From Thermoplasmata archaeon (GTDB taxonomy: Archaea; Thermoplasmatota; E2; DHVEG-1): a stretch of DNA of 40,209 nt. The DNA is taken from NCBI GenBank assembly GCA_020054495.1, contig JAHWGK010000024.1, positions 1 through 40,209 of the forward strand, in the 5' to 3' direction. Each line of letters begins with the position of its first letter. Positions within the stretch are counted from its first letter, which is position 1. The notes below the pieces were generated by a model. The model was not told the origin of the DNA and did no database searches. It was given only the letters and a program-made list of their open reading frames with translations. The position numbers and the translations under genes are program-made. Positions 7,867 to 16,785 of this stretch are shown here, piece after piece.

Positions 7867-9513
7867 ATGAAAAGTAACAGAAGGGTATTTACAATATTAA
7901 TTATAGTTTTTCTATTAACTACGTTATTTAATATTAGCTCAGTTGCATTAAGTAATCAGACTTCCAATCCTGTTGATAAAACATCAGTTGATAATGAACC
8001 AGATTTTGAGGGATACATAATTCAGTTTAAAGAAGAGCCTGTTTTGAAATTTAAACAACGAATAAAGGAGAAAATAAAAACTTTTTTTTCACATATAACT
8101 GAAAAAGCTGCTGATGTTTTATTAAATCAAAATGTTCAAAACTATAAAGACAAACTTTTATCTATTCACAGAAAAGCAAAAGAAGATGTTTTAAAACTTA
8201 TGGGGGGCGATCTTGCATCTGAAAAGGTCTGCTCTAGAGAGTTTACAGATTTGTTTAACGGCATAAAAATAAAAGATACCTCTGTTGAAATTGTTGAGAA
8301 AATTAGGGATTTACCATATGTAAAAAAAGTTACTCCGGATTATAAGATTTCTATTTCTTTGGATGGATCTATCCCACGTATAGGTGCAGATGAAATTTGG
8401 AACTATCATGATACCGCTGGAAAGAGCATAACTGGAGAAGGCATATCTATAGCAGTTATAGATACCGGAGTAGATTATAATCATCTAGATTTAAAGGATA
8501 ATTATGTTAAAGGATATGATTTTGTTAATAATGATAATGATCCTAAAGATGACCATGGTCATGGTACTCATTGCGCTGGAATTGCACTAGGTAGCGGAAG
8601 ATCTTCTGATTATAATTATGTAGGTGTTGCACCGGAGGCTGATTTATATGCTTACAAAGTGCTTGATGAAACAGGTAGCGGGGTTGGATCATGGTTAATT
8701 GCAGCTATGGAACAGGCAATCCAAGATGATGTTGATATAATATCCCTAAGTCTTGGAGATAGTGATGATTCTGCAAATCCTGATGATGACCTTAGCGAGG
8801 CGGCGGATAATGCTGTAAATGAAGGTGTTGTCGTAATTGTAGCAGCTGGAAATAATGGAACTGCTGGACCTATCAGTTCACCGGGATGTGCAAGAAATGT
8901 AACTTGCGTTGGAGCATCTGATTATAATGACCAAGTTGCATATTTCAGTTCACGTGGACCTGTAGAATGGGATGGAAAAACTTTAATGAAACCTGATATC
9001 GTTGCTCCAGGTGTAGAAATTAAAAGTACTAGAAAGGGCGGTGGATATACGATAAAAAGTGGAACTTCTATGGCAACTCCTCATGTAGCTGGAGCAGCTG
9101 CTTTAATGCTCCAAGTAAATCCAGATTTAACACCTGAAGAAGTAAAAACAGCATTAAAAGAAAATGCTGTTGATCTTGGATATGAAGAAAACGCACAGGG
9201 TAGCGGAAGAATAAATGTATCTGCTTCCATTGAAATAGATCAAGAAATTATCATAAAATCACCATATAGAGTCACAGAAGGAAAAAATTTCTCAGTATCA
9301 ATTAGAGATAGTAATAATAATTCAATTGAAGCAATAATATTTGTAATTAATCCATTACACCTACCAAGATTGAAATATGGAGCTTCTGTTAGTTTTAAAG
9401 CACCGGCTATTATTAATCCATTGAAGCCTAGTTTGAATAGTAGAATTTTTGTAATAAATTTCAAAAAACAATTCACAAGAGAAATAGAACTAATTGTAAC
9501 AAATGGTCATTAA
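7867..9513 (+). CDS. Secreted subtilisin-like serine protease (peptidase S8)
   Basis: 548 residues. A signal peptide covers about 1-29, then an inhibitor I9-like propeptide (GYIIQFKEEPVL near 49-60). The catalytic domain shows Asp199 (AVIDTGVDYNH), His232 (HGHGTHCAG), oxyanion Asn329 (VAAGNNG) and Ser401 (SGTSMATPHVAGAAAL). A short beta-rich C-terminal domain of about 80 residues follows. Unlike several other exported proteins here, it has no PKD domain and no leucine-rich tail. It would degrade extracellular protein to peptides. It converges on the GPN-GTPase gene with two bases between stops. Confidence 0.95.
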   Translation: MKSNRRVFTILIIVFLLTTLFNISSVALSNQTSNPVDKTSVDNEPDFEGYIIQFKEEPVLKFKQRIKEKIKTFFSHITEKAADVLLNQNVQNYKDKLLSIHRKAKEDVLKLMGGDLASEKVCSREFTDLFNGIKIKDTSVEIVEKIRDLPYVKKVTPDYKISISLDGSIPRIGADEIWNYHDTAGKSITGEGISIAVIDTGVDYNHLDLKDNYVKGYDFVNNDNDPKDDHGHGTHCAGIALGSGRSSDYNYVGVAPEADLYAYKVLDETGSGVGSWLIAAMEQAIQDDVDIISLSLGDSDDSANPDDDLSEAADNAVNEGVVVIVAAGNNGTAGPISSPGCARNVTCVGASDYNDQVAYFSSRGPVEWDGKTLMKPDIVAPGVEIKSTRKGGGYTIKSGTSMATPHVAGAAALMLQVNPDLTPEEVKTALKENAVDLGYEENAQGSGRINVSASIEIDQEIIIKSPYRVTEGKNFSVSIRDSNNNSIEAIIFVINPLHLPRLKYGASVSFKAPAIINPLKPSLNSRIFVINFKKQFTREIELIVTNGH

Positions 9514-9515
9514 TC

Positions 9516-10289
9516 CTAATCGCTCATTAAGTCTTCTCCACCTTCAAATTGTAACTGTATTTGGGTATAGAGATCTTCAATTCCCTGGAAATTTTCGTTA
9601 CCTATCGGAAATATTTTACCATGAATATCAAATTCGTTTATTATGCGAAGTATTCCCTCACTCATTTCTCTATAGGCTGATGCCTCCTCGTTAATTATGG
9701 CGTTACCTAGTTTATCTGGGTCATTAGACCAAATTTCTACTTGTTGTAATTCATTATCTGATAACATATCTGCCTTACTAAGAATGTTTATTTGAGATTG
9801 ATTAAGTCTAAAATTAGTACTAATGGATAAAAGCAGTTGGGATATAAAGCCAGATGCTGTCTTTGCTAAAGCTGGATCTAAAATATAGGCTATAATTGAT
9901 CTCTCAGGATTAAGAAATTTAATTATGTATTTTCCTGCCTCTCTAAAAACAAAGAGCTCTAATTGTCCAGGAGTGTCCATAAGAATATAATCTGTTTTAA
10001 ATGACGCAATACTTTTCTTAATATCATCAGTGTTTAAAGCAAGCATATCTGCACAGGCTATTTGAGCACCATTTGGCCCAAGTCCATAAGAGTCCATTAT
10101 TTCTTTGAGCGAAATCCAATCACGTATGTCAACATCTGGTTTATAAGGAAGATTTTCAGCACCTGGATCAAGATTAACAGTGATTGCATCAAGCCCTCTA
10201 TGGTTCATCCATTGTTGAAAATTATATGTTAATGTGGATTTCCCAGAGCCTGCCGTGCCAATAAAGTAAACAAATATTTCTTCTTTCAT
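9516..10289 (-). CDS. GPN-loop GTPase
   Basis: 257 residues. The P-loop is GTAGSGKST at about 11-19, followed by VNLDPGAENLPY. The family-defining Gly-Pro-Asn loop appears in GLGPNGAQIA, G3 in DTPGQLELF and G4-like NILSKADML. GPN GTPases dimerise on nucleotide hydrolysis; the eukaryotic homologues assist RNA polymerase II assembly. Archaeal ones are conserved but their role is not settled. It lies two bases downstream of purD on the minus strand and is probably co-transcribed with it. A stray copy of its last residues is found on the minus strand at 35583-35639. Confidence 0.93.
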   Translation of the reverse strand: MKEEIFVYFIGTAGSGKSTLTYNFQQWMNHRGLDAITVNLDPGAENLPYKPDVDIRDWISLKEIMDSYGLGPNGAQIACADMLALNTDDIKKSIASFKTDYILMDTPGQLELFVFREAGKYIIKFLNPERSIIAYILDPALAKTASGFISQLLLSISTNFRLNQSQINILSKADMLSDNELQQVEIWSNDPDKLGNAIINEEASAYREMSEGILRIINEFDIHGKIFPIGNENFQGIEDLYTQIQLQFEGGEDLMSD

Positions 10290-10291
10290 GA

Positions 10292-12643
10292 TTACATACC
10301 ACGTAACTCATTCATATGGTTAATTCGTTTTTCAACGAGTTCTGTTGTACCAATATCATGTCTAATAAAAATATGATCTCCTTTTACATGTGTTAATGCA
10401 TTCTCACATATGTCCTCTGCGCTAAATAACGTATCAGATATTCCTACAACTGCAAGCGATCGTGAGGTTGTTGTTAAAACATAATTATTATCCTTGTTTA
10501 CGGATGCATAAAATAGTTGAGATCCAGTATTTTTTATGCTTTCTTCATCTACTATGACTTTTTCACCAACCATGCTTTTAACACCGTATCCTTCAGGAAC
10601 GACATATTTACAAACAGTTGATTTCTTTTTCATCTGCATTTTTTTACTGTTTAGACTACCATCAAGCATGCTTTTACAAATATCAATAAAATCAGTTTCT
10701 AAAAGAGGAAGTACATTCATAGCTTCAGGATCACCAAAACGAGCATTAATCTCAATTATTTTTGGACCATCCCTTGTTAACATAAACTGGCCATAAATAG
10801 GGCCAACATATGGACATTCTTCTTTGTTAAGTGATTCTACAATCTTTTGAAGGATAGCTGCTCCTTCTTCATAATCACTTCTTGTAAGAAATGGCAGTAG
10901 ACCATTTTCACATGAATATGATCCCATACCTCCAGTATTTCCACATATAGCAACCCTATTATTTCTTCTCACCATTAAAAAACCGGTGGAAACGGTTACA
11001 CAACCAATTAGGTCATTATAATTTATAGTATCTATATTGTATTTTCTAATAGACGTTTTGTTCCTTTTTTTCATTTCTATTGAATAAATTGGAGACGCTC
11101 TATATTTCTTCTTATTTATTGGATTTGTCATTGTTTTTCTTTTATCCATAGTTATTATTCCAGTATAGTCTGATTTAATTATCATTTCTTGTATGTCGTC
11201 TATTAATTTTTTTGAACTGCTACAAAACCTCATCTTGCCTTGATGTATATCACCATCACCTAAATTGAACGATTCAAGAAAACATAATATAATGTCAGCC
11301 TTTGCATTTTTTATATAATCTGGAATATATTTTTTATTTGAAGTTCCAAATTTTTCAAGATATGTAGCTAATTGTGTTGAATTAATTCTAAATTTATTAT
11401 GATGTTCTTCGTAAGTAAAATTGAACGGTAATTTATTAATTATGTCCTTCATCTTATTGAAATTCTTTGATTTTAATGTCTGGCAAATATAAACTCTCTT
11501 TGCCGATTTTTCTTTTGAAACACATCCTTCAGATAGGTAAATTCCTAAAAATTTGACCCAATCCTTAAAACTAATCTTTAAACTTTTAAACTTTCTATTA
11601 AATCCATAATCATACTCAGGTAAAATAAAAAAATCAGGGTTATTTCCATCCCAAATTGTAGATTGATAAAAATAATTTTCTCCCAAGTAATCTTTTGCTT
11701 TAACAATAAAATTTCTTTTATTTCTATTCCTTGGTTGAACTAACATTCTGTGATTAGGTGTCACAAGTAAGTCTATGTTTCTATTTTTAAAGTTAAACAT
11801 TTCTCCTTTATATTTCATCCAATATTTTTTAATAGGTTCCTCAAATGATAGTTCTCTACTTATTGGATTAACTACTGCTACCTTTTCATCTAAATGTACA
11901 CTATCAAAAGTCTTCCAACCATCTTCTGTTAGTAATTCTGTATCTTTGGAATAGCAATTAGGTCCTTGATCTCCAGGAAGTAATCGTTTATGGTCCTGCA
12001 CAGCATGGAGAGGCATTATAGTTGTTCCATCCGAAAAGGCTTGAAGTGTAAATTCTTCACCTATTGCTTTTTCCTCAACAAGAATCTTGGCTTGTCCTCC
12101 AATTTTTTGATCAATAACTTCTTGCACATACTCAAGTGCTTCATCAATACCGTTAAAATGATCACCAGAGACTCTTACGCCTTTTCCACCTGTTAGACCA
12201 ATAGGTTTGAGAGCTACTTTACTATTTAACTCTTCGATAAATCTCCTTGCTTTTTTTACATCGGTAAAGGTCTCACATTTAAGTTGGCCTGGAATTTTGT
12301 ATTTCTTAAGTAGATTTCTCATCCATTCTTTGTCTGTTTCAATTCTTGCTGCTTCCTTTGTAGGTGAGCATGCTTGTATACCAGCTTTATTCAACTCATT
12401 TACAATTCCAACTGCAAGTGGAGCTTCAGGTCCTACAATTACTAAATCAATCTCTTTTTCCTTTGCATATTCTACAACATTCTCAACATTTGTCTCTTTT
12501 TCTTTTAGAAAATCTTTTGACAATGCTCTAATACCTGGATTTAGATTGTTCATAACAGAAAAAAGTTCTACATCTTTTGAACGACATACTGCATCACAAA
12601 TAGCATGTTCTCTAGCGCCACCACCAACTACCAATACTTTCAA
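10292..12643 (-). CDS. purD: Phosphoribosylamine-glycine ligase (GARS) precursor interrupted by an intein
   Basis: Catalyses the second step of purine synthesis: ATP + 5-phosphoribosylamine + glycine to GAR. The precursor is about 783 residues. Removing the 340-residue intein leaves about 443, normal for PurD. Exteins show KVLVVGGGAREHAI at the N-terminus, the ATP-grasp region KPIGLTGGKGV, and after the intein TGGMGSYS and EINARFGDPEAMNVLPLL. The intein splits the invariant GPN-TGGMG active-site motif, so splicing is needed for activity. Start: TTG at 12643 gives the usual Met-Lys-Val start and lies ten bases after GGGAG; TTG at 12652 is possible but almost touches that site. The GPN GTPase follows two bases downstream. 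Confidence 0.95.
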   Translation of the reverse strand: MKVLVVGGGAREHAICDAVCRSKDVELFSVMNNLNPGIRALSKDFLKEKETNVENVVEYAKEKEIDLVIVGPEAPLAVGIVNELNKAGIQACSPTKEAARIETDKEWMRNLLKKYKIPGQLKCETFTDVKKARRFIEELNSKVALKPIGLTGGKGVRVSGDHFNGIDEALEYVQEVIDQKIGGQAKILVEEKAIGEEFTLQAFSDGTTIMPLHAVQDHKRLLPGDQGPNCYSKDTELLTEDGWKTFDSVHLDEKVAVVNPISRELSFEEPIKKYWMKYKGEMFNFKNRNIDLLVTPNHRMLVQPRNRNKRNFIVKAKDYLGENYFYQSTIWDGNNPDFFILPEYDYGFNRKFKSLKISFKDWVKFLGIYLSEGCVSKEKSAKRVYICQTLKSKNFNKMKDIINKLPFNFTYEEHHNKFRINSTQLATYLEKFGTSNKKYIPDYIKNAKADIILCFLESFNLGDGDIHQGKMRFCSSSKKLIDDIQEMIIKSDYTGIITMDKRKTMTNPINKKKYRASPIYSIEMKKRNKTSIRKYNIDTINYNDLIGCVTVSTGFLMVRRNNRVAICGNTGGMGSYSCENGLLPFLTRSDYEEGAAILQKIVESLNKEECPYVGPIYGQFMLTRDGPKIIEINARFGDPEAMNVLPLLETDFIDICKSMLDGSLNSKKMQMKKKSTVCKYVVPEGYGVKSMVGEKVIVDEESIKNTGSQLFYASVNKDNNYVLTTTSRSLAVVGISDTLFSAEDICENALTHVKGDHIFIRHDIGTTELVEKRINHMNELRGM
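10937..11956 (-). mobile_element. Intein with LAGLIDADG homing endonuclease inside PurD
   Basis: 340 residues in frame (precursor residues 233-572 counted from TTG 12652). Block A begins with the nucleophile cysteine: CYSKDTELLTEDGWKTF. Block B is LLVTPNHRMLV with the T-x-x-H residues. Two dodecapeptide endonuclease motifs follow, FLGIYLSEGCV and FLESFNLGDGD, each keeping an acidic residue (Glu and Asp), so the endonuclease may be active. The C-terminal splice region is CVTVSTGFLMVRRNNRVAIC ending in Gly-Asn. The usual penultimate His is replaced by Gly, and the first downstream residue is Thr. Both are seen in functional inteins but slow splicing is possible. Boundaries are exact because the uninterrupted PurD motif is invariant. 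Confidence 0.95.
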
Positions 12644-12652
12644 ATAAATCAA

Positions 12653-12952
12653 ACTCCCGGAGCTTTTCCGAATACAATTCGAATATTTAATCTAAACTAT
12701 TTTTTTAACTGTGTTATATTTTTTCTCCCTCAAGCTATATATCTTAAAGTAATAGTTAGAATTTAAACTTTTTTCAAAGGTTTTTTAACATATATAAAAT
12801 AGGTCTACCCAAAGGTTGAAAAAAAGAATTGTTATTTTTTTAAATTCTTTTTTAACTAGTAAATATATAAACTATGGTAGACAAATAATTGATTGTATTT
12901 ATAGTAATCTAATAATAGAGTTACTTTAGCATTGCTCTGATTGTTTTTTTTC
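12653..12952. other. AT-rich intergenic region between nosD-like gene and purD
   Basis: Three hundred bases with no supported gene. It should hold the purD promoter (minus strand) in its left part. A short inverted repeat CGAAT-ACA-ATTCG lies at about 12669-12681, beside the purD start. A strong U-rich hairpin lies at 12820-12853. I see nothing else in it. Confidence 0.5.
12820..12853 (-). terminator. Hairpin terminator downstream of the NosD-like gene
   Basis: AAAAAAGAATT at 12820-12830 and AATTCTTTTTT at 12843-12853 form a perfect 11-bp stem with a 12-base T-rich loop, about 100 bases after the NosD-like stop. Read on the minus strand, the stem and loop give a run of U, so it plausibly ends that transcript before purD. 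Confidence 0.5.
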
Positions 12953-14536
12953 TTATACAATTTGCTTAACTTCTTCATTATATAATTCCTCAAATTCTTC
13001 AACGTTTTCGATTTCAAATGGGTCCAGACTAGGGAATAGATCATTGTTGCGTAGTGGTAAAGGTGGGATATAATAGTAGTTTGGATAGCCTTGGTTATTT
13101 TCAAAGTCACACCAGTAATTACCTTTACTGCCTGTGAGTTTGGTTTTATACCAAGTGTTGGTACCAGTATCTCTAGCATTTTGATTGTTGTTAATGAAGT
13201 TGTTATAATAGACATGGTTGTCTAAAGTAAGATAATTTGAATAGATGCCATATTCTACGTTTTCTTCTATATTGTTAGCGATGATATCGTTTCCAAAAGG
13301 AATACGTGATTTGAAACCAGGGTCTGCATTTGGATCTATAAAACCAAGCAATTCAAGCCCATAATTATTATTTTTTATATTGTTCCTGGAAATGGTGTTG
13401 TCAAATATGCGCCCTTCGATTAATATGCCTCTATGGTTGTTATCTGTAATCTCATTTTTTTCAACAATGTTTTGATGTGATTCATATAACCAAATACCAA
13501 CGAAATTATTTTTGATAATGTTTTCAGTTATCTGATTGTTATTTGAAGCCATTGCAAAGATGCCACTAGCATAGTTATTTACAATACTGTTATCAGTAAT
13601 GATGATGTTATCATCATTGGAAAAATCAATACCGGTCTCATGATTATTTGTGATAGTGTTATAAGAGATTTCAATGTTCTTAGAATGACTTATATCGATG
13701 CCATGCCTATTATTATCTGTAATAATGTTGTGGGAGACAATTAAGTTTTCAGAGTGATCTATATCAATTCCTTTATCGTTGTTTGTAATAGTATTCCTAG
13801 TAACAGAACTATTTGACACAAAATCTAGAAGAATGCTATAATCGTTATTTGTAATAGTGTTATCATTAATGACAGTGTTATCAGCTTTATCTACATTGAT
13901 ACCATCCCAACCGCAATTTGTAATAATATTATTTGTTACGATGGTATTATTTGAATCGCCCTTTATTAAAATGCCATGGTCACTTGCACTACTAATATAG
14001 TTATTAGAAAGAATATTGCTCATCGAGTCGCTTTTAATAGTAATGCCATTATCAAGAGTTGGGGAGATAACGTTTTCAGAGACAACACTGTTCGAACAAT
14101 CACTCAGCTGGATTCCCCCATGATCTGAGAGAATGTTTTCACGGACTGTATGATGAGATGAATGCCATAAACGTATCCCTCCTAATTTTACCGTGAATCT
14201 ACATACAGTTATATAATCAGCATATTCAAACTCAAGTGTTGTATCAATAATTGTTGATTCTTGATTTTCACCGATCAACTTGATTGATTTGCTCACATAA
14301 AGATAATCTGAATATATACCATTGAAAACAAAAACAGTGTTTCCATTAGACGCAGCAGCTATTCCATCTACAATAGTTTGATAGGGATGTTCAAAAGTTC
14401 CATCCCATGGACCTTGTGTATTATCATCATCAACATAGATATAGATGGAGGGTTCACAGTTCACAGCATTAACAGTCACCATAGACGTTGTCAATAATAC
14501 GCCTATTACGATTATTGATAGTATTATATTTTTCAT
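12953..14536 (-). CDS. Exported NosD/CASH-type right-handed beta-helix protein
   Basis: 527 residues with a signal peptide at about 1-24 (IILSIIVIGVLLTTSMVTVNA region). The start of the mature part, VDDDNTQGPWDGTFEHPYQT, and NTVFVFNGIY are the classic NosD/CASH opening. From about residue 100 to 420 the protein is a run of about 22-residue rungs of the form N-T-I-T-N-N-x-x-G-I-x-I-x-x-S. Such beta-helices bind or cleave polysaccharides or line the cell surface; no catalytic site is visible. The C-terminus has the archaeal GNYWCDFENNQGYPNYYYIP block and an acidic tail. The promoter has a TATA box next to a palindrome (14598-14612). Confidence 0.88.
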   Translation of the reverse strand: MKNIILSIIVIGVLLTTSMVTVNAVNCEPSIYIYVDDDNTQGPWDGTFEHPYQTIVDGIAAASNGNTVFVFNGIYSDYLYVSKSIKLIGENQESTIIDTTLEFEYADYITVCRFTVKLGGIRLWHSSHHTVRENILSDHGGIQLSDCSNSVVSENVISPTLDNGITIKSDSMSNILSNNYISSASDHGILIKGDSNNTIVTNNIITNCGWDGINVDKADNTVINDNTITNNDYSILLDFVSNSSVTRNTITNNDKGIDIDHSENLIVSHNIITDNNRHGIDISHSKNIEISYNTITNNHETGIDFSNDDNIIITDNSIVNNYASGIFAMASNNNQITENIIKNNFVGIWLYESHQNIVEKNEITDNNHRGILIEGRIFDNTISRNNIKNNNYGLELLGFIDPNADPGFKSRIPFGNDIIANNIEENVEYGIYSNYLTLDNHVYYNNFINNNQNARDTGTNTWYKTKLTGSKGNYWCDFENNQGYPNYYYIPPLPLRNNDLFPSLDPFEIENVEEFEELYNEEVKQIV

Positions 14537-14597
14537 ATCTACCTCACCAGTTAATATAGCTTGATTACCACTATTTTTCTCTTTAAAGGTTTATAAA

Positions 14598-14612
14598 GAT
14601 TGTTTGACAATC
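14598..14612. promoter_or_regulatory. Palindromic operator next to the TATA box of the NosD-like gene
   Basis: GATTGTTTGACAATC is a 15-base palindrome (6-bp arms, 3-base centre). It abuts TTTATAAA at about 14590-14597, which reads as a TATA box on the minus strand about 55 bases before the start codon. A repressor here would block TBP/TFB. No cognate regulator is identified. Confidence 0.45.
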
Positions 14613-14646
14613 ATTATCAAAAAGCAAGTCTTACATTTATTTCATT

Positions 14647-15171
14647 TCAATATTTTTTCAAAATATTACTTACAGATAACAGAGGATTAAAACTTATTTC
14701 AAGATTCTGTAGTTTTTCTTCTGCTCCGCTTTCACGGTCAACCACTACTAAAACCTCGTCAACTATTCCCTGATTTTCGCGGATTATTTTTACTGTTTTG
14801 ACAACTGAATTTCCACTTGTTGTTACATCTTCAACAATCAGAACTCTTTTATCTTTTACTTCCCCACCCTCTATTTGTTTACCAGTTCCATGTTTTCTTT
14901 TTTCTTTTCTTATAATTACATATGGAATATTTGTCTCTAGTGATAATGCTACAACAAGGGGTACAGCGCCAAGTTCCATACCTGCAAGAAGATCGTATCC
15001 AACTGTGTATTCAGCCATAGCTTTAGCAATTTTTTTGAGAATATCTGGATTGGTGATCGCTTTTTTGATATCGATATAGTAATCACTAATTGCACCCGAT
15101 GTTAAAACAAATCGTCCAAACTGTATTGCCCCACATTCTTTAAGCAGCTGTATGAGATCTTCTTTATCCAT
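14647..15171 (-). CDS. pyrE: Orotate phosphoribosyltransferase
   Basis: 174 residues, normal for archaeal PyrE. It joins orotate and PRPP to give OMP in pyrimidine synthesis. The PRPP-binding motif is VLIVEDVTTSGNSVVKT, and RKEKRKHGTGKQIEGG is the mobile catalytic loop with its lysines. FVLTSGAISDYYIDIKKA near the N-terminus is the typical orotate-site region. It is a stand-alone gene on the minus strand with a TATA-like TTTTATAAAA near 15206-15218 and an imperfect palindrome upstream of it. Confidence 0.95.
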   Translation of the reverse strand: MDKEDLIQLLKECGAIQFGRFVLTSGAISDYYIDIKKAITNPDILKKIAKAMAEYTVGYDLLAGMELGAVPLVVALSLETNIPYVIIRKEKRKHGTGKQIEGGEVKDKRVLIVEDVTTSGNSVVKTVKIIRENQGIVDEVLVVVDRESGAEEKLQNLEISFNPLLSVSNILKKY

Positions 15172-15225
15172 ATAAAAAGATGTAATGACAGATTGTAATA
15201 AATAATTTTATAAAAAATTGGGTAA

Positions 15226-15247
15226 GGATACAATATACATTATATCC
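15226..15247. promoter_or_regulatory. Imperfect 22-bp palindrome upstream of the pyrE promoter
   Basis: The 22 bases from GGATA (15226) to TATCC (15247) are an inverted repeat with 9 of 11 pairs complementary. It lies just upstream of the AT-rich pyrE promoter and between pyrE and the end of the next minus-strand gene. A perfect small hairpin CTACAC-AA-GTGTAG follows at 15248-15261. These could be an operator and a weak terminator; the function is inferred only. Confidence 0.35.
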
Positions 15248-15262
15248 CTACACAAGTGTAGT

Positions 15263-15805
15263 TTAGCGTATTTGGTAAAAATTAGTTCCAGAATTATATA
15301 CGTCCCACTTTTGCTCGTCAACTTTTCCACGTTCTATATCCTCCCATGAATAAATTGGACGAGCACTAATGGTGAGTTCTCCTGTTATAACCAGTTTTCC
15401 ATTTTCAAATAATAACACATCGATTTTGTAGCTATTATTTGAGAGCGCAACAGGTATTTCAACTTCAGTAGTTGATTCTGCATTAATTATATCAATCTCA
15501 ACATCAGTTTTAAAGACAGCAAAATTATTTTTCGTTTCAATTACATATGCAATTGCTTTGATTTCCCCTGATTCTTTTTCCCAGGTATTTGTTATATATA
15601 GATTGCATGTTACATTTACTGTATCATTTGTTTCGTCTGTCTTTAAAAGATAAGTCTTATCAACAAATAGATGTTCATCTGGATAAATTTTTCCTGCAAT
15701 AGTTGATTCTAATAATCCAGGTAAAAATATCCCAAGTATAATAATTAGTATGACAAATATGCCTGTGAGTGCACCAGCCTTTTTTGTTTTTTTAGTAATT
15801 TTCAT
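15263..15805 (-). CDS. Membrane-anchored exported beta-sandwich protein (unknown function)
   Basis: 180 residues from ATG 15805, chosen because GGTGAT lies three bases before it and because it puts a basic KKTKKA followed by one hydrophobic segment (about 11-32) at the N-terminus. The rest is an exported beta-rich domain with alternating strands (VNVTCNLYITNTW, VEIDIINAESTTEVEIPVAL) similar to archaeal surface proteins of DUF7490 type; that comparison is by eye. It is divergent from a membrane-bound HTH regulator across a palindrome, so it is the likely regulated target. Confidence 0.65.
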   Translation of the reverse strand: MKITKKTKKAGALTGIFVILIIILGIFLPGLLESTIAGKIYPDEHLFVDKTYLLKTDETNDTVNVTCNLYITNTWEKESGEIKAIAYVIETKNNFAVFKTDVEIDIINAESTTEVEIPVALSNNSYKIDVLLFENGKLVITGELTISARPIYSWEDIERGKVDEQKWDVYNSGTNFYQIR

Positions 15806-15856
15806 ATAATCACCAATTTTAATATTGAACATGTGAAATATATAAAAGATCTGAAA

Positions 15857-15878
15857 ACGTTCGGAAATTTCCAAACGT
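15857..15878. promoter_or_regulatory. 22-bp palindromic operator between two divergent promoters
   Basis: The sequence from ACGTTCGGAAA to TTTCCAAACGT is a palindrome with 10 of 11 pairs complementary, centred at 15867/15868. It sits between a minus-strand TATA-like element (about 15838-15847) and a plus-strand one (TATTTAAATA, about 15889-15898). A dimeric regulator bound here would cover the BRE/TATA region of both promoters. The HTH gene at 15925 is the obvious candidate to bind it. Confidence 0.6.
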
Positions 15879-15924
15879 AAACAGACAGTATTTAAATAAG
15901 CTAGGAATAATTACTAATATAGAT

Positions 15925-16737
15925 ATGCCAAAAGTCACTCTTGATATGAATACCTTCAAAGCCCTTGCTTCGGATACTAGGTTAGATATCTTGAGAACTC
16001 TCGATGGTAAAAAGATGAGTTTGAATGATATCAGCAAGGCTACAAAACTTAACAAAGCAACTCTACATGAACATCTAGCAAAACTAAACGAAGTGGGCTT
16101 GGTAAAAAAAAAGGAGAGGGAAGGACATAAATGGGTATATTATAAACTTACTTGGAAAGGAGAAGGTTTATTACATCCTGAAAATACAAGGATTGTTGTA
16201 TTATTCACCACTACTTTTTTAACGCTATTTTTTGGGATTGTAATGTTAGTTAACTATGTAAAAGGATATGTCATTGGAAAGGCTGTAAATTATTTAGGAA
16301 CTGGCTCCACTTTATTATATGAAGCAGAACCTGCGGGAATTGGTGACATACTAATTCCGCAGGCTATGCAAAAGTTTTCTGATAGCGCACTTGTTAGTGT
16401 TCCACTTGCTAATCAGACTAACAGTCAACTTTCACAAGTTTTGGTTGATGAGCTAGAATTAAAAGGTACTGTTGGTAATACAATTTCACCGTTAGACATA
16501 AGCTGGGAGTCGGATTCGGTATATAGCTATATTGCAACAGAAGATGTCTTCGGTAAAGGTAACGCTGTTGCCGGCGATGAAATGGCTAATGCAGCATCAA
16601 ATGTTCCAGCATCAATGGTAGCTATTGTACATGATCCTGCGTTACAATATATTGCTATTGGGTGTATTGTGATCTTTTCAATCCTTCTTTCTATAGGCAT
16701 TTGGAAACTATGGAAAAACAGGAAACCAAAATTCTGA
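15925..16737 (+). CDS. Membrane-bound winged-helix transcriptional regulator
   Basis: 270 residues. Residues about 1-85 form an ArsR/MarR-like winged helix (FKALASDTRLDILRTL, KATLHEHLAKLNEVGLV, wing HKWVYYKLTWKGEGLL). Two membrane segments follow, at about 91-115 and 240-262, with an approximately 120-residue loop between them that would lie outside the cell and could act as a sensor. The short C-terminal WKNRKPKF is cytoplasmic. It is a one-component membrane regulator. It is divergent from a membrane-anchored exported protein, with a palindrome between them, so control of that gene and of itself is likely. The signal sensed is unknown. Confidence 0.82.
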   Translation: MPKVTLDMNTFKALASDTRLDILRTLDGKKMSLNDISKATKLNKATLHEHLAKLNEVGLVKKKEREGHKWVYYKLTWKGEGLLHPENTRIVVLFTTTFLTLFFGIVMLVNYVKGYVIGKAVNYLGTGSTLLYEAEPAGIGDILIPQAMQKFSDSALVSVPLANQTNSQLSQVLVDELELKGTVGNTISPLDISWESDSVYSYIATEDVFGKGNAVAGDEMANAASNVPASMVAIVHDPALQYIAIGCIVIFSILLSIGIWKLWKNRKPKF

Positions 16738-16785
16738 AACTTCCCCACCTACAATATAAACTATTTCGGTTATAAATTGCTTTTT

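Noticed and set aside
9503-9694. 63-residue frame on the plus strand after the subtilisin gene
   Set aside because: It is antisense to the conserved C-terminus of the GPN GTPase.
12856-13215. 119-residue frame overlapping the end of the NosD-like gene
   Set aside because: Same strand but another frame inside the beta-helix gene; composition shows no independent domain or start signal.
13400-14100. Regular repeats that could suggest a CRISPR or tandem array
   Set aside because: They are the coding repeats of the NosD-like beta-helix rungs, about 22 codons each and diverged in sequence; there are no identical direct repeats with spacers.
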